Below are positions 1 to 5,611 of a stretch of 6,301 nt of DNA, one piece after another; position 1 is the stretch's first letter; each line of letters opens with the position of its first letter. The DNA lies in contig DATIJV010000143.1 of assembly GCA_035478255.1 (NCBI GenBank), positions 1 to 6,301 of the forward strand, given 5' to 3'. Under the pieces are notes generated by a model. The model ran no database searches. It was not told the DNA's origin and saw nothing but the letters and a program-made list of their open reading frames with translations. The translations under genes were made by a program, and so were the position numbers. Origin of the DNA: DATIJJ01 sp035478255. Its GTDB lineage: Bacteria > Pseudomonadota > Gammaproteobacteria > DSM-16500.

Positions 1-1
1 A

Positions 2-112
2 GAAGTTTATGAAATTTGTTATCACATGAAAAAATCGTTTGCGGAAAGATGCAGTGCTTTTGGACGGATGTTTATCAAGCGACGCTCGTTGGAAGATACT
101 TATATTTTGTAA
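2..112 (+). CDS. Possible 3' end of a gene entering from the left edge (36 codons)
   Basis: One plus-strand frame is open from the window edge to a TAA at 110-112. It encodes 36 residues with a mixed, fairly basic composition, ending in KRRSLEDTYIL. There is a candidate internal ATG at 26-28, but I see no convincing Shine-Dalgarno before it, so a carboxy-terminal fragment of a longer gene is more likely than a short complete gene. I recognise no family. An open stretch of 36 codons can arise by chance, so this is a weak call. If real, the gene converges on rpoH, and the hairpin repeat at 191-229 lies between the two 3' ends. Confidence 0.22.
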   Translation, partial: EVYEICYHMKKSFAERCSAFGRMFIKRRSLEDTYIL

Positions 113-190
113 TTTAGCAATCCTCTTCCGCAACGTAAGCACGTCGAGAAAGGGGAAGGTTCTAATTAAGCCCATCTGTATCAAAGAGCC

Positions 191-229
191 CCCCTTCTTC
201 CAAGCGTGCTTTTCGCTTGGAGGAAGGGG
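191..229. repeat. Hairpin repeat downstream of rpoH (16-bp stem)
   Basis: Arms 191-206 (CCCCTTCTTCCAAGCG) and 214-229 are reverse complements with one mismatch, which is a possible G-U pair in one strand's RNA. They are separated by a 7-base loop, TGCTTTT. The right arm and its purine-rich tail to 236 recur exactly at 6173-6200, so this is a dispersed repeat rather than a unique structure. It sits 25 bases past the rpoH stop. A stable stem there could protect or end the rpoH transcript, but no U-run follows on the minus strand, so it is not a standard intrinsic terminator. Confidence 0.75.
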
Positions 230-236
230 AAAGGGG
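209..236 (+). repeat. 28-bp direct repeat, copy 1
   Basis: These 28 bases (starting CTTTTCGCTTGGAGG and continuing into a G/A-rich run) are identical to 6173-6200 near the other end of the window. In this copy the sequence is the loop, right arm and tail of a complete hairpin. A related purine 12-mer, GAAAGGGGAAGG, occurs at 148-159 and again at 229-240, so the purine tail is itself locally repeated. Confidence 0.8.
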
Positions 237-253
237 AAGGAGGTCAAAAATTC

Positions 254-1111
254 TTACATTTCTTCAATAGCGGCTCTTAATTTCTGCATCGCAGTTTTTT
301 CCAATTGCCGAATCCGTTCCGCAGATACTTGATATTTATCTGCCAATTCTTGCAGTGTGGTTTTTTCTTCTGCGAGCCAGCGAGTCTGTAAAATTTCCTG
401 GCTCCGCTGATCCAGTTCTGCTAGCGCATTTTGCAATGCGGCTTGTGATTGCACTGACCAATCACCTCTCTCCAGTTCTTCTGCTGGGTTAAACCGATGG
501 TCTTCCAGATATCCTGCCGGAGTAAAATGAATTTGTTCATCATCATCCTGGTGCCCATCAAAAGCAGCATCCGCTGTGCTCATTCTTAACTCCATCTCAC
601 GCACTGTCTCAGGCTTCACTCGCAAATCCCTTGCCATTTCATTCACTTCTTCCTGCGTCAACCATCCCAAATGCTTTTTCATATGACGCAAATTAAAAAA
701 TAATTTACGCTGCGCTTTCGTTGTTGCTACCTTCACAATGCGCCAATTTCGTATCACAAATTCATGAATTTCTGCTTTAATCCAATGCATGGCAAACGTC
801 ACCAGCCGTACCCCGACCGCTGGATTAAACCGCTTGACTGCCTTCATCAAACCAATGTTCCCTTCCTGAATCAAATCACCTAGCGGCAAACCATAACCCA
901 AATAACCCCGCGCTACACGCACCACATAACGCAAATGCGGCAAAACCAATTGTTTTGCAGCTGATAAATCATTGTTTTTTTGCAAACGGTTTGCCAATTC
1001 CAACTCTTCTTCCTGCGAGAGCATGGGAATTTGATTAACATGATTGAGATAAACATCCAGACTGTTTGCCGGTAAATTTAAGTCTAATGTTTGTAAACAG
1101 GTTTCGCTCAT
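254..1111 (-). CDS. rpoH: RNA polymerase sigma-32 factor RpoH
   Basis: This is the alternative sigma factor that directs RNA polymerase to heat-shock promoters for chaperones and proteases. From the ATG at 1111-1109 it is 285 residues, close to the usual length of about 284. Region 2 spans about 55-128, including LPLGDLIQEGNIGLMKAV and a region 2.3/2.4 block ending RNWRIVK. The sigma-32-specific RpoH box QRKLFFNLR is at 134-142. Region 4, with its helix-turn-helix (LQELADKYQVSAERIRQLE), is at about 253-271. An in-frame GTG at 1126 lies inside the CIRCE element. The ATG at 1111 is chosen because AGAGGA (1120-1115) lies just upstream at good spacing. It is the last gene of the ftsY-ftsE-ftsX-rpoH set, but it has its own predicted promoter and HrcA operator. 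Confidence 0.97.
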   Translation of the reverse strand: MSETCLQTLDLNLPANSLDVYLNHVNQIPMLSQEEELELANRLQKNNDLSAAKQLVLPHLRYVVRVARGYLGYGLPLGDLIQEGNIGLMKAVKRFNPAVGVRLVTFAMHWIKAEIHEFVIRNWRIVKVATTKAQRKLFFNLRHMKKHLGWLTQEEVNEMARDLRVKPETVREMELRMSTADAAFDGHQDDDEQIHFTPAGYLEDHRFNPAEELERGDWSVQSQAALQNALAELDQRSQEILQTRWLAEEKTTLQELADKYQVSAERIRQLEKTAMQKLRAAIEEM

Positions 1112-1119
1112 AAGTCCTC

Positions 1120-1146
1120 TTAGCACTCTAACAACTAGAGTGCTAA
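1120..1146 (-). promoter_or_regulatory. CIRCE operator (HrcA binding site) upstream of rpoH
   Basis: The inverted repeat TTAGCACTC-N9-GAGTGCTAA is perfect in both 9-base halves (1120-1128 and 1138-1146) with exactly the canonical 9-base spacer. This is the known CIRCE consensus bound by the HrcA repressor, normally found before groESL or dnaK operons. It begins one base downstream of a predicted -10 and ends at the Shine-Dalgarno of rpoH, nine bases before the ATG, so it should cover the transcription start. HrcA itself is not encoded in the window. Regulation of rpoH by HrcA is inferred from the site and its position. Confidence 0.93.
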
Positions 1147-1147
1147 T

Positions 1148-1176
1148 ATAATAGAATTTTATTGTGCTTCATGCAA
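1148..1176 (-). promoter_or_regulatory. Predicted sigma-70 promoter of rpoH
   Basis: Read on the minus strand, TTGCAT (1176-1171) is followed after exactly 17 bases by TATTAT (1153-1148). The -10 matches the consensus at five of six positions and the -35 at three of six. The -35 lies within the last codons of ftsX, and the start point would fall near 1140-1142, inside CIRCE. The overlap with a perfect operator is what makes this modest promoter credible. No sigma-32-type promoter was evident here. Confidence 0.6.
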
Positions 1177-2064
1177 ATATTTTGTTACAGCGAGCCAGGA
1201 GCCCGCGAGGCCTAAGCCAATACTGCCGCTCAAAAGCACCAGAAAATTACTTAATCCCATTCCAGCCAGGCTAAATTGATTGCCATAGAGCTCAGAAAGA
1301 GCTTCTGCGGGTGATTTTAAAGCCAGGACCAGAAGTGTGACCAAAAGCCAGGCCAGTAATCCGCCGAACAAACCATATGCCATACCCGCGTACAAGAAAG
1401 GCCGCCGGATAAACGCATAGGTTCCGCCAATCAACTTGATAATCTCAATCTCTTTGTGATGCTGTTCTGTGGCTGAACGAATCATGCTATTGACAATTAA
1501 TAACACTGCTATGCTTAAAAAAATCGCCAGGGCAAACAGGATCCGATGCGCCAAACTCATAAACGAAGCCAAACGTTTTACCCATAAAATATCCAGTTGA
1601 ATGTTATCCACTTGCGGCAGTTTTTCCAGAGAATGCGAAAGTGTTTCAAATTCCACAGGCTGTTCAAGTTTTGTATTGGGTTCAACTAAAATGACCCAGG
1701 GCAGCGGATTATCCGTTAGCTTTTCCAGGGCAGAATCCAATCCGGCTTGTTTTTGTAATTCCTTCAAACCATCAGCGGGTGAAATCGCACGCGCATTTTT
1801 AATTTCTTTTTGAGATTTTAAAGTTTGTAATAATTCGTAAACTTGACTGGATGAGGTGTCCTGTTTTAAATAAATTGTCATTGCAAGAGTTTGTTTAATG
1901 CTTCCACTCATCGCTTCTGCATTTTTTAATGCAACAAATAATAAAGCCGGTAAAGCCAAAGCAATTCCGATAATTAAACAAGTCATTAAACTGGAAAAAG
2001 GCGAACGAAATAATTTTCCGAGACTGTAAAGTCCAGATTGAATGTGCCGGGTGAGATAATTCAT
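1159..2064 (-). CDS. ftsX: Cell division protein FtsX (ABC-type membrane subunit)
   Basis: FtsX is the integral membrane partner of FtsE. The complex acts at the division septum, and in studied gammaproteobacteria it controls peptidoglycan hydrolases through a periplasmic activator (EnvC in E. coli) rather than transporting a substrate. The 301 residues show the family layout: a short cytoplasmic amino end, a first membrane span at about 25-46, a periplasmic domain at about 47-170, and three more spans at about 175-193, 224-249 and 272-294. The conserved stretch EIEIIKLIGGTYAFIRRPF (205-223) lies between spans 2 and 3. The start codon overlaps the ftsE stop in an ATGA, indicating translational coupling. 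The 3' end carries the predicted -35 of rpoH. Confidence 0.96.
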   Translation of the reverse strand: MNYLTRHIQSGLYSLGKLFRSPFSSLMTCLIIGIALALPALLFVALKNAEAMSGSIKQTLAMTIYLKQDTSSSQVYELLQTLKSQKEIKNARAISPADGLKELQKQAGLDSALEKLTDNPLPWVILVEPNTKLEQPVEFETLSHSLEKLPQVDNIQLDILWVKRLASFMSLAHRILFALAIFLSIAVLLIVNSMIRSATEQHHKEIEIIKLIGGTYAFIRRPFLYAGMAYGLFGGLLAWLLVTLLVLALKSPAEALSELYGNQFSLAGMGLSNFLVLLSGSIGLGLAGSWLAVTKYLHEAQ

Positions 2065-2708
2065 AATTTTCCTTCCGACAAGGTTAAAACCCGATGTTTT
2101 AATTTATGGATCAAAGCCAGATCATGGCTTGCGATTAACATAGTCATGCCTAATTCATTAAATTGTTGAAATAAATCCATGGTTTCTGCCGCGAGTTTGG
2201 GATCGAGATTTCCGGTTGGTTCATCTGCCAGCAAAATGGCAGGTTTATTAATTACCGCGCGCGCAATGGCGACACGCTGCTGCTCGCCGCTGGATAATTC
2301 AATCGGTAAATATTTTTGTTTATTGTGCAAATTCATTTTAGCTAAAACTGCGCGCGCACGATTTTGAATATCACGATAAGGCGCGCCTGCTACAATCAAA
2401 GGCAGTGCAACATTATCCAGCACTGAGCGATCCATTAATAAATGCGGGCTTTGCAGAATAATGCCAATATGGCGGCGGAAAAAAGGAATTTGCCGTGGTT
2501 TCAGTTTATTTAAATGATGATTGGCAACTTTGATTTGGCCGTGAGAAGGGGACTCAATGGCGGCAATTAATTTTAATAAGGTACTTTTTCCGGCGCCTGA
2601 ATGACCGGTCAAAAAAGCCAGCTCGCCGGGGAGTAATTCCAGGCTCACATTGTCTAATGCGAGATAACCGTTAGTATAGCGTTTACTGACATGTTGTAAG
2701 TCAATCAC
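2061..2708 (-). CDS. ftsE: Cell division ATP-binding protein FtsE
   Basis: FtsE is the cytoplasmic ATPase that works with FtsX at the septum. The 215 residues form one ABC nucleotide-binding domain: Walker A GHSGAGKST (35-43), Q-loop glutamine 86, signature LSSGEQQ (138-144), Walker B ILLADE (158-163), D-loop GNLD (166-169) and switch histidine 195. The signature reads LSSGE rather than the usual LSGGE; the more critical second glycine is kept. The start is GTG (2708-2706) preceded by AAGGA at suitable spacing. It lies 28 bases after ftsY and overlaps ftsX by four bases, consistent with a single ftsY-ftsE-ftsX transcript. Confidence 0.96.
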   Translation of the reverse strand: MIDLQHVSKRYTNGYLALDNVSLELLPGELAFLTGHSGAGKSTLLKLIAAIESPSHGQIKVANHHLNKLKPRQIPFFRRHIGIILQSPHLLMDRSVLDNVALPLIVAGAPYRDIQNRARAVLAKMNLHNKQKYLPIELSSGEQQRVAIARAVINKPAILLADEPTGNLDPKLAAETMDLFQQFNELGMTMLIASHDLALIHKLKHRVLTLSEGKL

Positions 2709-2736
2709 GTGATTTCCTTATCCTCGTAAAAGGGAT

Positions 2737-3723
2737 TTATTCTTTCTCAAACAAGGCTTCGACAAACTCATCTGCCTTAAATGGCCGTAAATCATCAATC
2801 CCTTCTCCCACACCAATAAAACGAATGGGAATATTTAATTGTTTCGCGATCGCAAAAATAATACCGCCTTTAGCGGTCCCATCGAGCTTTGTTAAAGCCA
2901 AGCCTGTCACGCCCAATGCATCATTAAACTGTTTCGCTTGCACTAATGCATTTTGCCCAATTCCCGAATCCAAAATCAATAAAATTTCATGCGGCGCAGC
3001 CGGATCAATTTTTGCCATCACGCGTTTCACTTTTTTTAATTCTTCCATCAAATTGCTTTGCGTATGCAGTCGACCTGCAGTATCTGCCAGTAATACATCG
3101 ATATTGCGTGCTTTTGCCGATTCTATCGCATCATAAATCACAGCTGCAGTATCCGAACCCGGCTGCTGCGCGATCACGGGAATTTGATTGCGTTCTCCCC
3201 AAATTTGCAATTGCTGAATTGCCGCAGCGCGGAAAGTATCTCCCGCTGCCAGCATGACTTTTTTACCTTCAGCCTGTAAATGTTTGGCGAGTTTGCCGAT
3301 GGTTGTCGTTTTGCCTGAGCCATTAATTCCCACGACTAAAATAATAAAAGGTTGTTTTTCAGCAATTTCAAGCGTTTTTTCACAAGGTCGTAAAATCGCT
3401 TTCATATTTTCTTGCAGAGATTTTAGAGCGGTTTCCGTATCATTCAATTCGTTACGCGCCAATTTTTGTGTGAGATCATCAACCAGTATTTGTGTCGCAT
3501 CAACCCCAACATCAGCGCTTAACAGTTGTGTTTCAATTAAATCGAGGACTTCTTTATCGAGGATTTTTTTGCCTAAAATAAGATTGGCAATGCCATTGGA
3601 AAAATTCGCGCGTGTTTTTAGCAATCCTGTTTTGAGACGCGAAAAAAAACCAGTTTTTTCTTGGGGTTGTTCAATGCGAGCGTCGGGTTCTTCAGATTTT
3701 TTTCGTTTTAAAATGTTAAACAT
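2737..3723 (-). CDS. ftsY: Signal recognition particle receptor FtsY
   Basis: FtsY is the SRP-type GTPase that docks Ffh-ribosome complexes at the inner membrane for cotranslational insertion. The helical N domain is followed by the G domain with GINGSGKTT (132-140), DTFRAAA (162-168), DTAGR (214-218), TKLDG (278-282) and the closing GVGEGIDDL (304-312). At 328 residues it lacks most of the long acidic A domain of the roughly 500-residue E. coli protein. Only about 45 residues precede the N domain, beginning with a basic MFNILKRKK segment that may touch the membrane. The loop usually read as DAxTGQN is DSGIGQN here (252-258). The ATG at 3723 has no strong Shine-Dalgarno, and rsmD diverges from it across 47 bases. 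Confidence 0.97.
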   Translation of the reverse strand: MFNILKRKKSEEPDARIEQPQEKTGFFSRLKTGLLKTRANFSNGIANLILGKKILDKEVLDLIETQLLSADVGVDATQILVDDLTQKLARNELNDTETALKSLQENMKAILRPCEKTLEIAEKQPFIILVVGINGSGKTTTIGKLAKHLQAEGKKVMLAAGDTFRAAAIQQLQIWGERNQIPVIAQQPGSDTAAVIYDAIESAKARNIDVLLADTAGRLHTQSNLMEELKKVKRVMAKIDPAAPHEILLILDSGIGQNALVQAKQFNDALGVTGLALTKLDGTAKGGIIFAIAKQLNIPIRFIGVGEGIDDLRPFKADEFVEALFEKE

Positions 3724-3770
3724 GATATATATTACACCGTATTTTTCAAATCACTCCAGATGGTAACATA
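3724..3770. promoter_or_regulatory. Divergent ftsY/rsmD intergenic region
   Basis: This 47-base A+T-rich gap must serve both divergent genes unless promoters lie inside the coding regions. TATATT at 3728-3733 (plus strand) and TAATAT at 3734-3729 (minus strand) are possible overlapping -10 boxes. I find no matching -35 element at normal spacing for either. Neither start codon has a clear Shine-Dalgarno: rsmD has only a weak GGT before it and ftsY has GGTG about 12 bases away. The exact start points cannot be fixed from sequence alone. Confidence 0.35.
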
Positions 3771-4337
3771 ATGGCACAAGGCATCATACGAATTATTGGC
3801 GGTGAATGGCGCGGGCGCAAATTGAAAGTCCCTGATATTGTCAATTTACGGCCGACACCGGACCGTGTACGCGAGACTTTGTTTAACTGGCTGGCACCGA
3901 CTATTGCAGGCGCGCATTGCCTGGATGCTTTTGCAGGCAGCGGTGCCTTAGGTTTTGAAGCACTTTCGCGCCGGGCAGCTGATGTGGTGATGGTCGATGA
4001 ATCACCCGCTGTGATTTCATTATTGCAAGCTGAATTAAAAATATTTAAAGCAGAAAATGCAGAAATTTACTGCGCGAATGTTCCGAGCCAATTGCGTCAG
4101 CCGTCAAAACCATTCGATATAGTTTTTCTTGATCCGCCTTATCAGAAAAATATATTATTGCCTTGTTGTTTTTACCTGGAAGAAAAGGATTTTCTGGCGG
4201 ATACTGCGCAAATTTATCTGGAAGCGCGAGAGACACTCGATGAAAAGGATTTGCCTCCCCATTGGCGGATTGTGAAAAGCAAACGCGCGGGGCAAGTCGC
4301 TTATCATCTCATCATGAGGAAATATACCTCTCCCTAA
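3771..4337 (+). CDS. rsmD: 16S rRNA (guanine(966)-N(2))-methyltransferase RsmD
   Basis: RsmD methylates guanine 966 of 16S rRNA in the 30S subunit using S-adenosylmethionine. The 188 residues show the family pattern: IIGGEWRGRKLKVP near the amino end, RPTPDRVRETLFNWL (27-41), the SAM-binding motif LDAFAGSGALGFEA (51-64), and catalytic motif IV DPPY (121-124). Divergent transcription from ftsY is the usual gammaproteobacterial context. The final codons, from tyrosine 185 (Y-T-S-P-stop), are encoded by the left arm of the 167-bp palindrome beginning at 4323. The natural carboxy terminus has therefore probably been replaced by repeat sequence. The core fold and all recognised motifs are intact, so the enzyme is probably functional. 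Confidence 0.96.
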   Translation: MAQGIIRIIGGEWRGRKLKVPDIVNLRPTPDRVRETLFNWLAPTIAGAHCLDAFAGSGALGFEALSRRAADVVMVDESPAVISLLQAELKIFKAENAEIYCANVPSQLRQPSKPFDIVFLDPPYQKNILLPCCFYLEEKDFLADTAQIYLEARETLDEKDLPPHWRIVKSKRAGQVAYHLIMRKYTSP

Positions 4338-4489
4338 TGATTTTTAAGTGTTTCTAGCATCCCATCTGCGGGTCATCTTGCACACTAAAAAGTGTTTGCA
4401 TAGAAAGAGCTATGCGCACACTTTTTAGTGTACAATCTAACCCGCAGCTGGGCGCTATAAACACTTAAAAATCATTAGGGAGAGGTATA
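4323..4489. repeat. 167-bp near-perfect palindrome, MITE-like, between rsmD and trpS
   Basis: The outer 31 bases of each end (4323-4353 and 4459-4489) are exact reverse complements, beginning TATACCTCTCCC. Pairing then continues to a 6-base loop at 4404-4409 with about nine mismatches and one single-base indel per roughly 80-base arm. Each arm also has a small palindrome of its own, ACACT-A4-AGTGT at 4382-4395 and its partner at 4418-4431, so alternative cruciform-like folds exist. The ends carry TA steps (TATA at both), which would suit insertion at a TA dinucleotide as in IS630/mariner-type MITEs; that origin is inference. No coding capacity is seen. It overlaps the last 15 bases of rsmD and contains the trpS ribosome-binding site. 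Confidence 0.88.
4478..4485 (+). promoter_or_regulatory. Ribosome-binding site of trpS, inside the palindrome arm
   Basis: GGGAGAGG lies six bases before the GTG start of trpS and is the only good Shine-Dalgarno nearby. It is part of the right palindrome arm, and its exact complement CCTCTCCC is at 4327-4334 over the end of rsmD. In a transcript that reads through from rsmD, the site could be sequestered in the long stem. An ATG at 4490-4492 overlaps the GTG but is followed at once by TGA, so GTG at 4492 is the usable start. Confidence 0.7.
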
Positions 4490-4491
4490 AT

Positions 4492-5565
4492 GTGAGTAAA
4501 ATAACAAAGCCGCGCTTATTGACCGGTGATACACCGACCGGCCGTTTACATCTGGGGCATTGGGTTGGTTCAATTGAAAATCGTATTGCGATGCAAAATG
4601 ATTATGATTGTTATTTTTTATTGGCTAATGTGCATGCTTTTACGACGCGCGCGGAAAAACCTGATGAAATTCGCCAAAGCGTATTGGATGTGGCAACAGA
4701 CTGGCTGGCAGTCGGGATTGATCCCAAGCGTAGTACCTTGTTTATTCAGTCTGAAATTCCTGCTATCGCAGAACTCACATTTTTCTTTAGCATGCTGATT
4801 TCTTATCCGCGTCTTATGCGTAATCCAACGATTAAAGATGAAATTCGCGATAAAGGACTTGGCGATAATTATTCTTTTGGTTTTTTATTATATCCAGTGG
4901 GGCAAGTTGCAGATATTCTCGCGTTTCGTCCTGAGATCGTGCCGGTGGGCGAAGACCAGGAGCCGCATCTTGAAATGACGCGTGAAGTCGCGCGTAAATT
5001 TAATCAGCTTTACTGTGGTGTAGATTCGCATACGGAAGATAAAAATTATGTGAAATGCGGTGGTCTATTTCCTGTTCCAGACATGAAATTAGGCCGCTCA
5101 CGAAGATTAGTGGGAACAGGTGCTCCAAGCGCGGAAGGTAATTTATTGAAAATGTCAAAGTCGCTCAATAATGCTATTTTATTAAGTGATGATTCGGATA
5201 CTATTTCGCGTAAAATTATGGGAATGTATACTGACCCTAATCGTTTGAAAGCGAGCGATCCCGGAAAAATTGAAAATAATCCGTTATGGATTTTTCATGA
5301 AACATTTAATCCTGATCAAGCTTGGGTCATGGATGCCGAAGATCGTTATCGCCAGGGAAAAATCGGTGATGTGGAATGTAAAAAGAAATTGATTGAAGTG
5401 CTGGTTAGTTTAGTGGGACCGATTCGAGAGCGCCGTTTGGTTTACGAAAAAGATCCTGGGGAAGTGCTGAATATATTGCGAAAAGGTACAGAAAAAGCCA
5501 ATGCGGTCGCGGGGGAAACATTAAAATTGGCTAAAGAAGCGATGAAACAGGATTATTTTTCGTGA
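4492..5565 (+). CDS. trpS: Tryptophanyl-tRNA synthetase
   Basis: This class I aminoacyl-tRNA synthetase attaches tryptophan to tRNA-Trp in the cytoplasm. The 357 residues include the HIGH-type motif HLGH (20-23) within TGDTPTGRLHLGHWVGSI, the VPVGEDQEPHLEMTRE segment (150-164) typical of TrpRS, and KMSKS (220-224). The amino end and the YTDPNR and NNPLWIFHETFNP segments resemble what I recall of the chlamydial type. They are unlike the E. coli enzyme, which has TIGN in place of HIGH and is 334 residues. An extended segment (about 174-216, with CGVDSHTEDKNYVKCGG) precedes KMSKS. The start is GTG, with its Shine-Dalgarno donated by the palindrome. It lies 154 bases after rsmD, and rsmD-trpS is not a classical pairing. 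Confidence 0.95.
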   Translation: MSKITKPRLLTGDTPTGRLHLGHWVGSIENRIAMQNDYDCYFLLANVHAFTTRAEKPDEIRQSVLDVATDWLAVGIDPKRSTLFIQSEIPAIAELTFFFSMLISYPRLMRNPTIKDEIRDKGLGDNYSFGFLLYPVGQVADILAFRPEIVPVGEDQEPHLEMTREVARKFNQLYCGVDSHTEDKNYVKCGGLFPVPDMKLGRSRRLVGTGAPSAEGNLLKMSKSLNNAILLSDDSDTISRKIMGMYTDPNRLKASDPGKIENNPLWIFHETFNPDQAWVMDAEDRYRQGKIGDVECKKKLIEVLVSLVGPIRERRLVYEKDPGEVLNILRKGTEKANAVAGETLKLAKEAMKQDYFS

Positions 5566-5611
5566 TTTTGTGTTAATATTACTCAATAATCGATAAGGTA
5601 TAGAGGTATAT

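Noticed and set aside
237..244. AAGGAGGT, a perfect Shine-Dalgarno match on the plus strand.
   Set aside because: No start codon or plausible plus-strand gene follows at suitable spacing; it is a by-product of the purine-rich repeat tail next to the rpoH stop.
39..332. A 97-codon plus-strand ORF running from upstream of the hairpin repeat into the rpoH region.
   Set aside because: It passes through the purine-rich repeat and then lies antisense to the well-supported end of rpoH, has no recognisable motif, and lacks a ribosome-binding site.
2825..3766. Several plus-strand ORFs of 100-170 codons opposite ftsY.
   Set aside because: They are antisense shadows of ftsY, cysteine- and serine-rich, with no recognisable domain; ftsY is fully supported by motifs along its length.
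3761..3769. Extended -10-like TGGTAACAT before rsmD.
   Set aside because: Its end is one base from the ATG, so transcription would start within the gene.
4045..4236. Minus-strand 63-codon ORF inside rsmD.
   Set aside because: It is antisense to the RsmD catalytic region, with no family resemblance or ribosome-binding site.
4486..4491. TATAAT immediately before the trpS GTG, a perfect -10 box.
   Set aside because: A start point from it would fall inside the coding region, and the bases 17 upstream do not resemble a -35. It is the palindrome end abutting the start codon.
4526..4798. A 90-codon plus-strand ORF in another frame within trpS.
   Set aside because: It overlaps the HIGH-motif region of trpS, and its methionine/tryptophan-rich composition is typical of a shifted frame.
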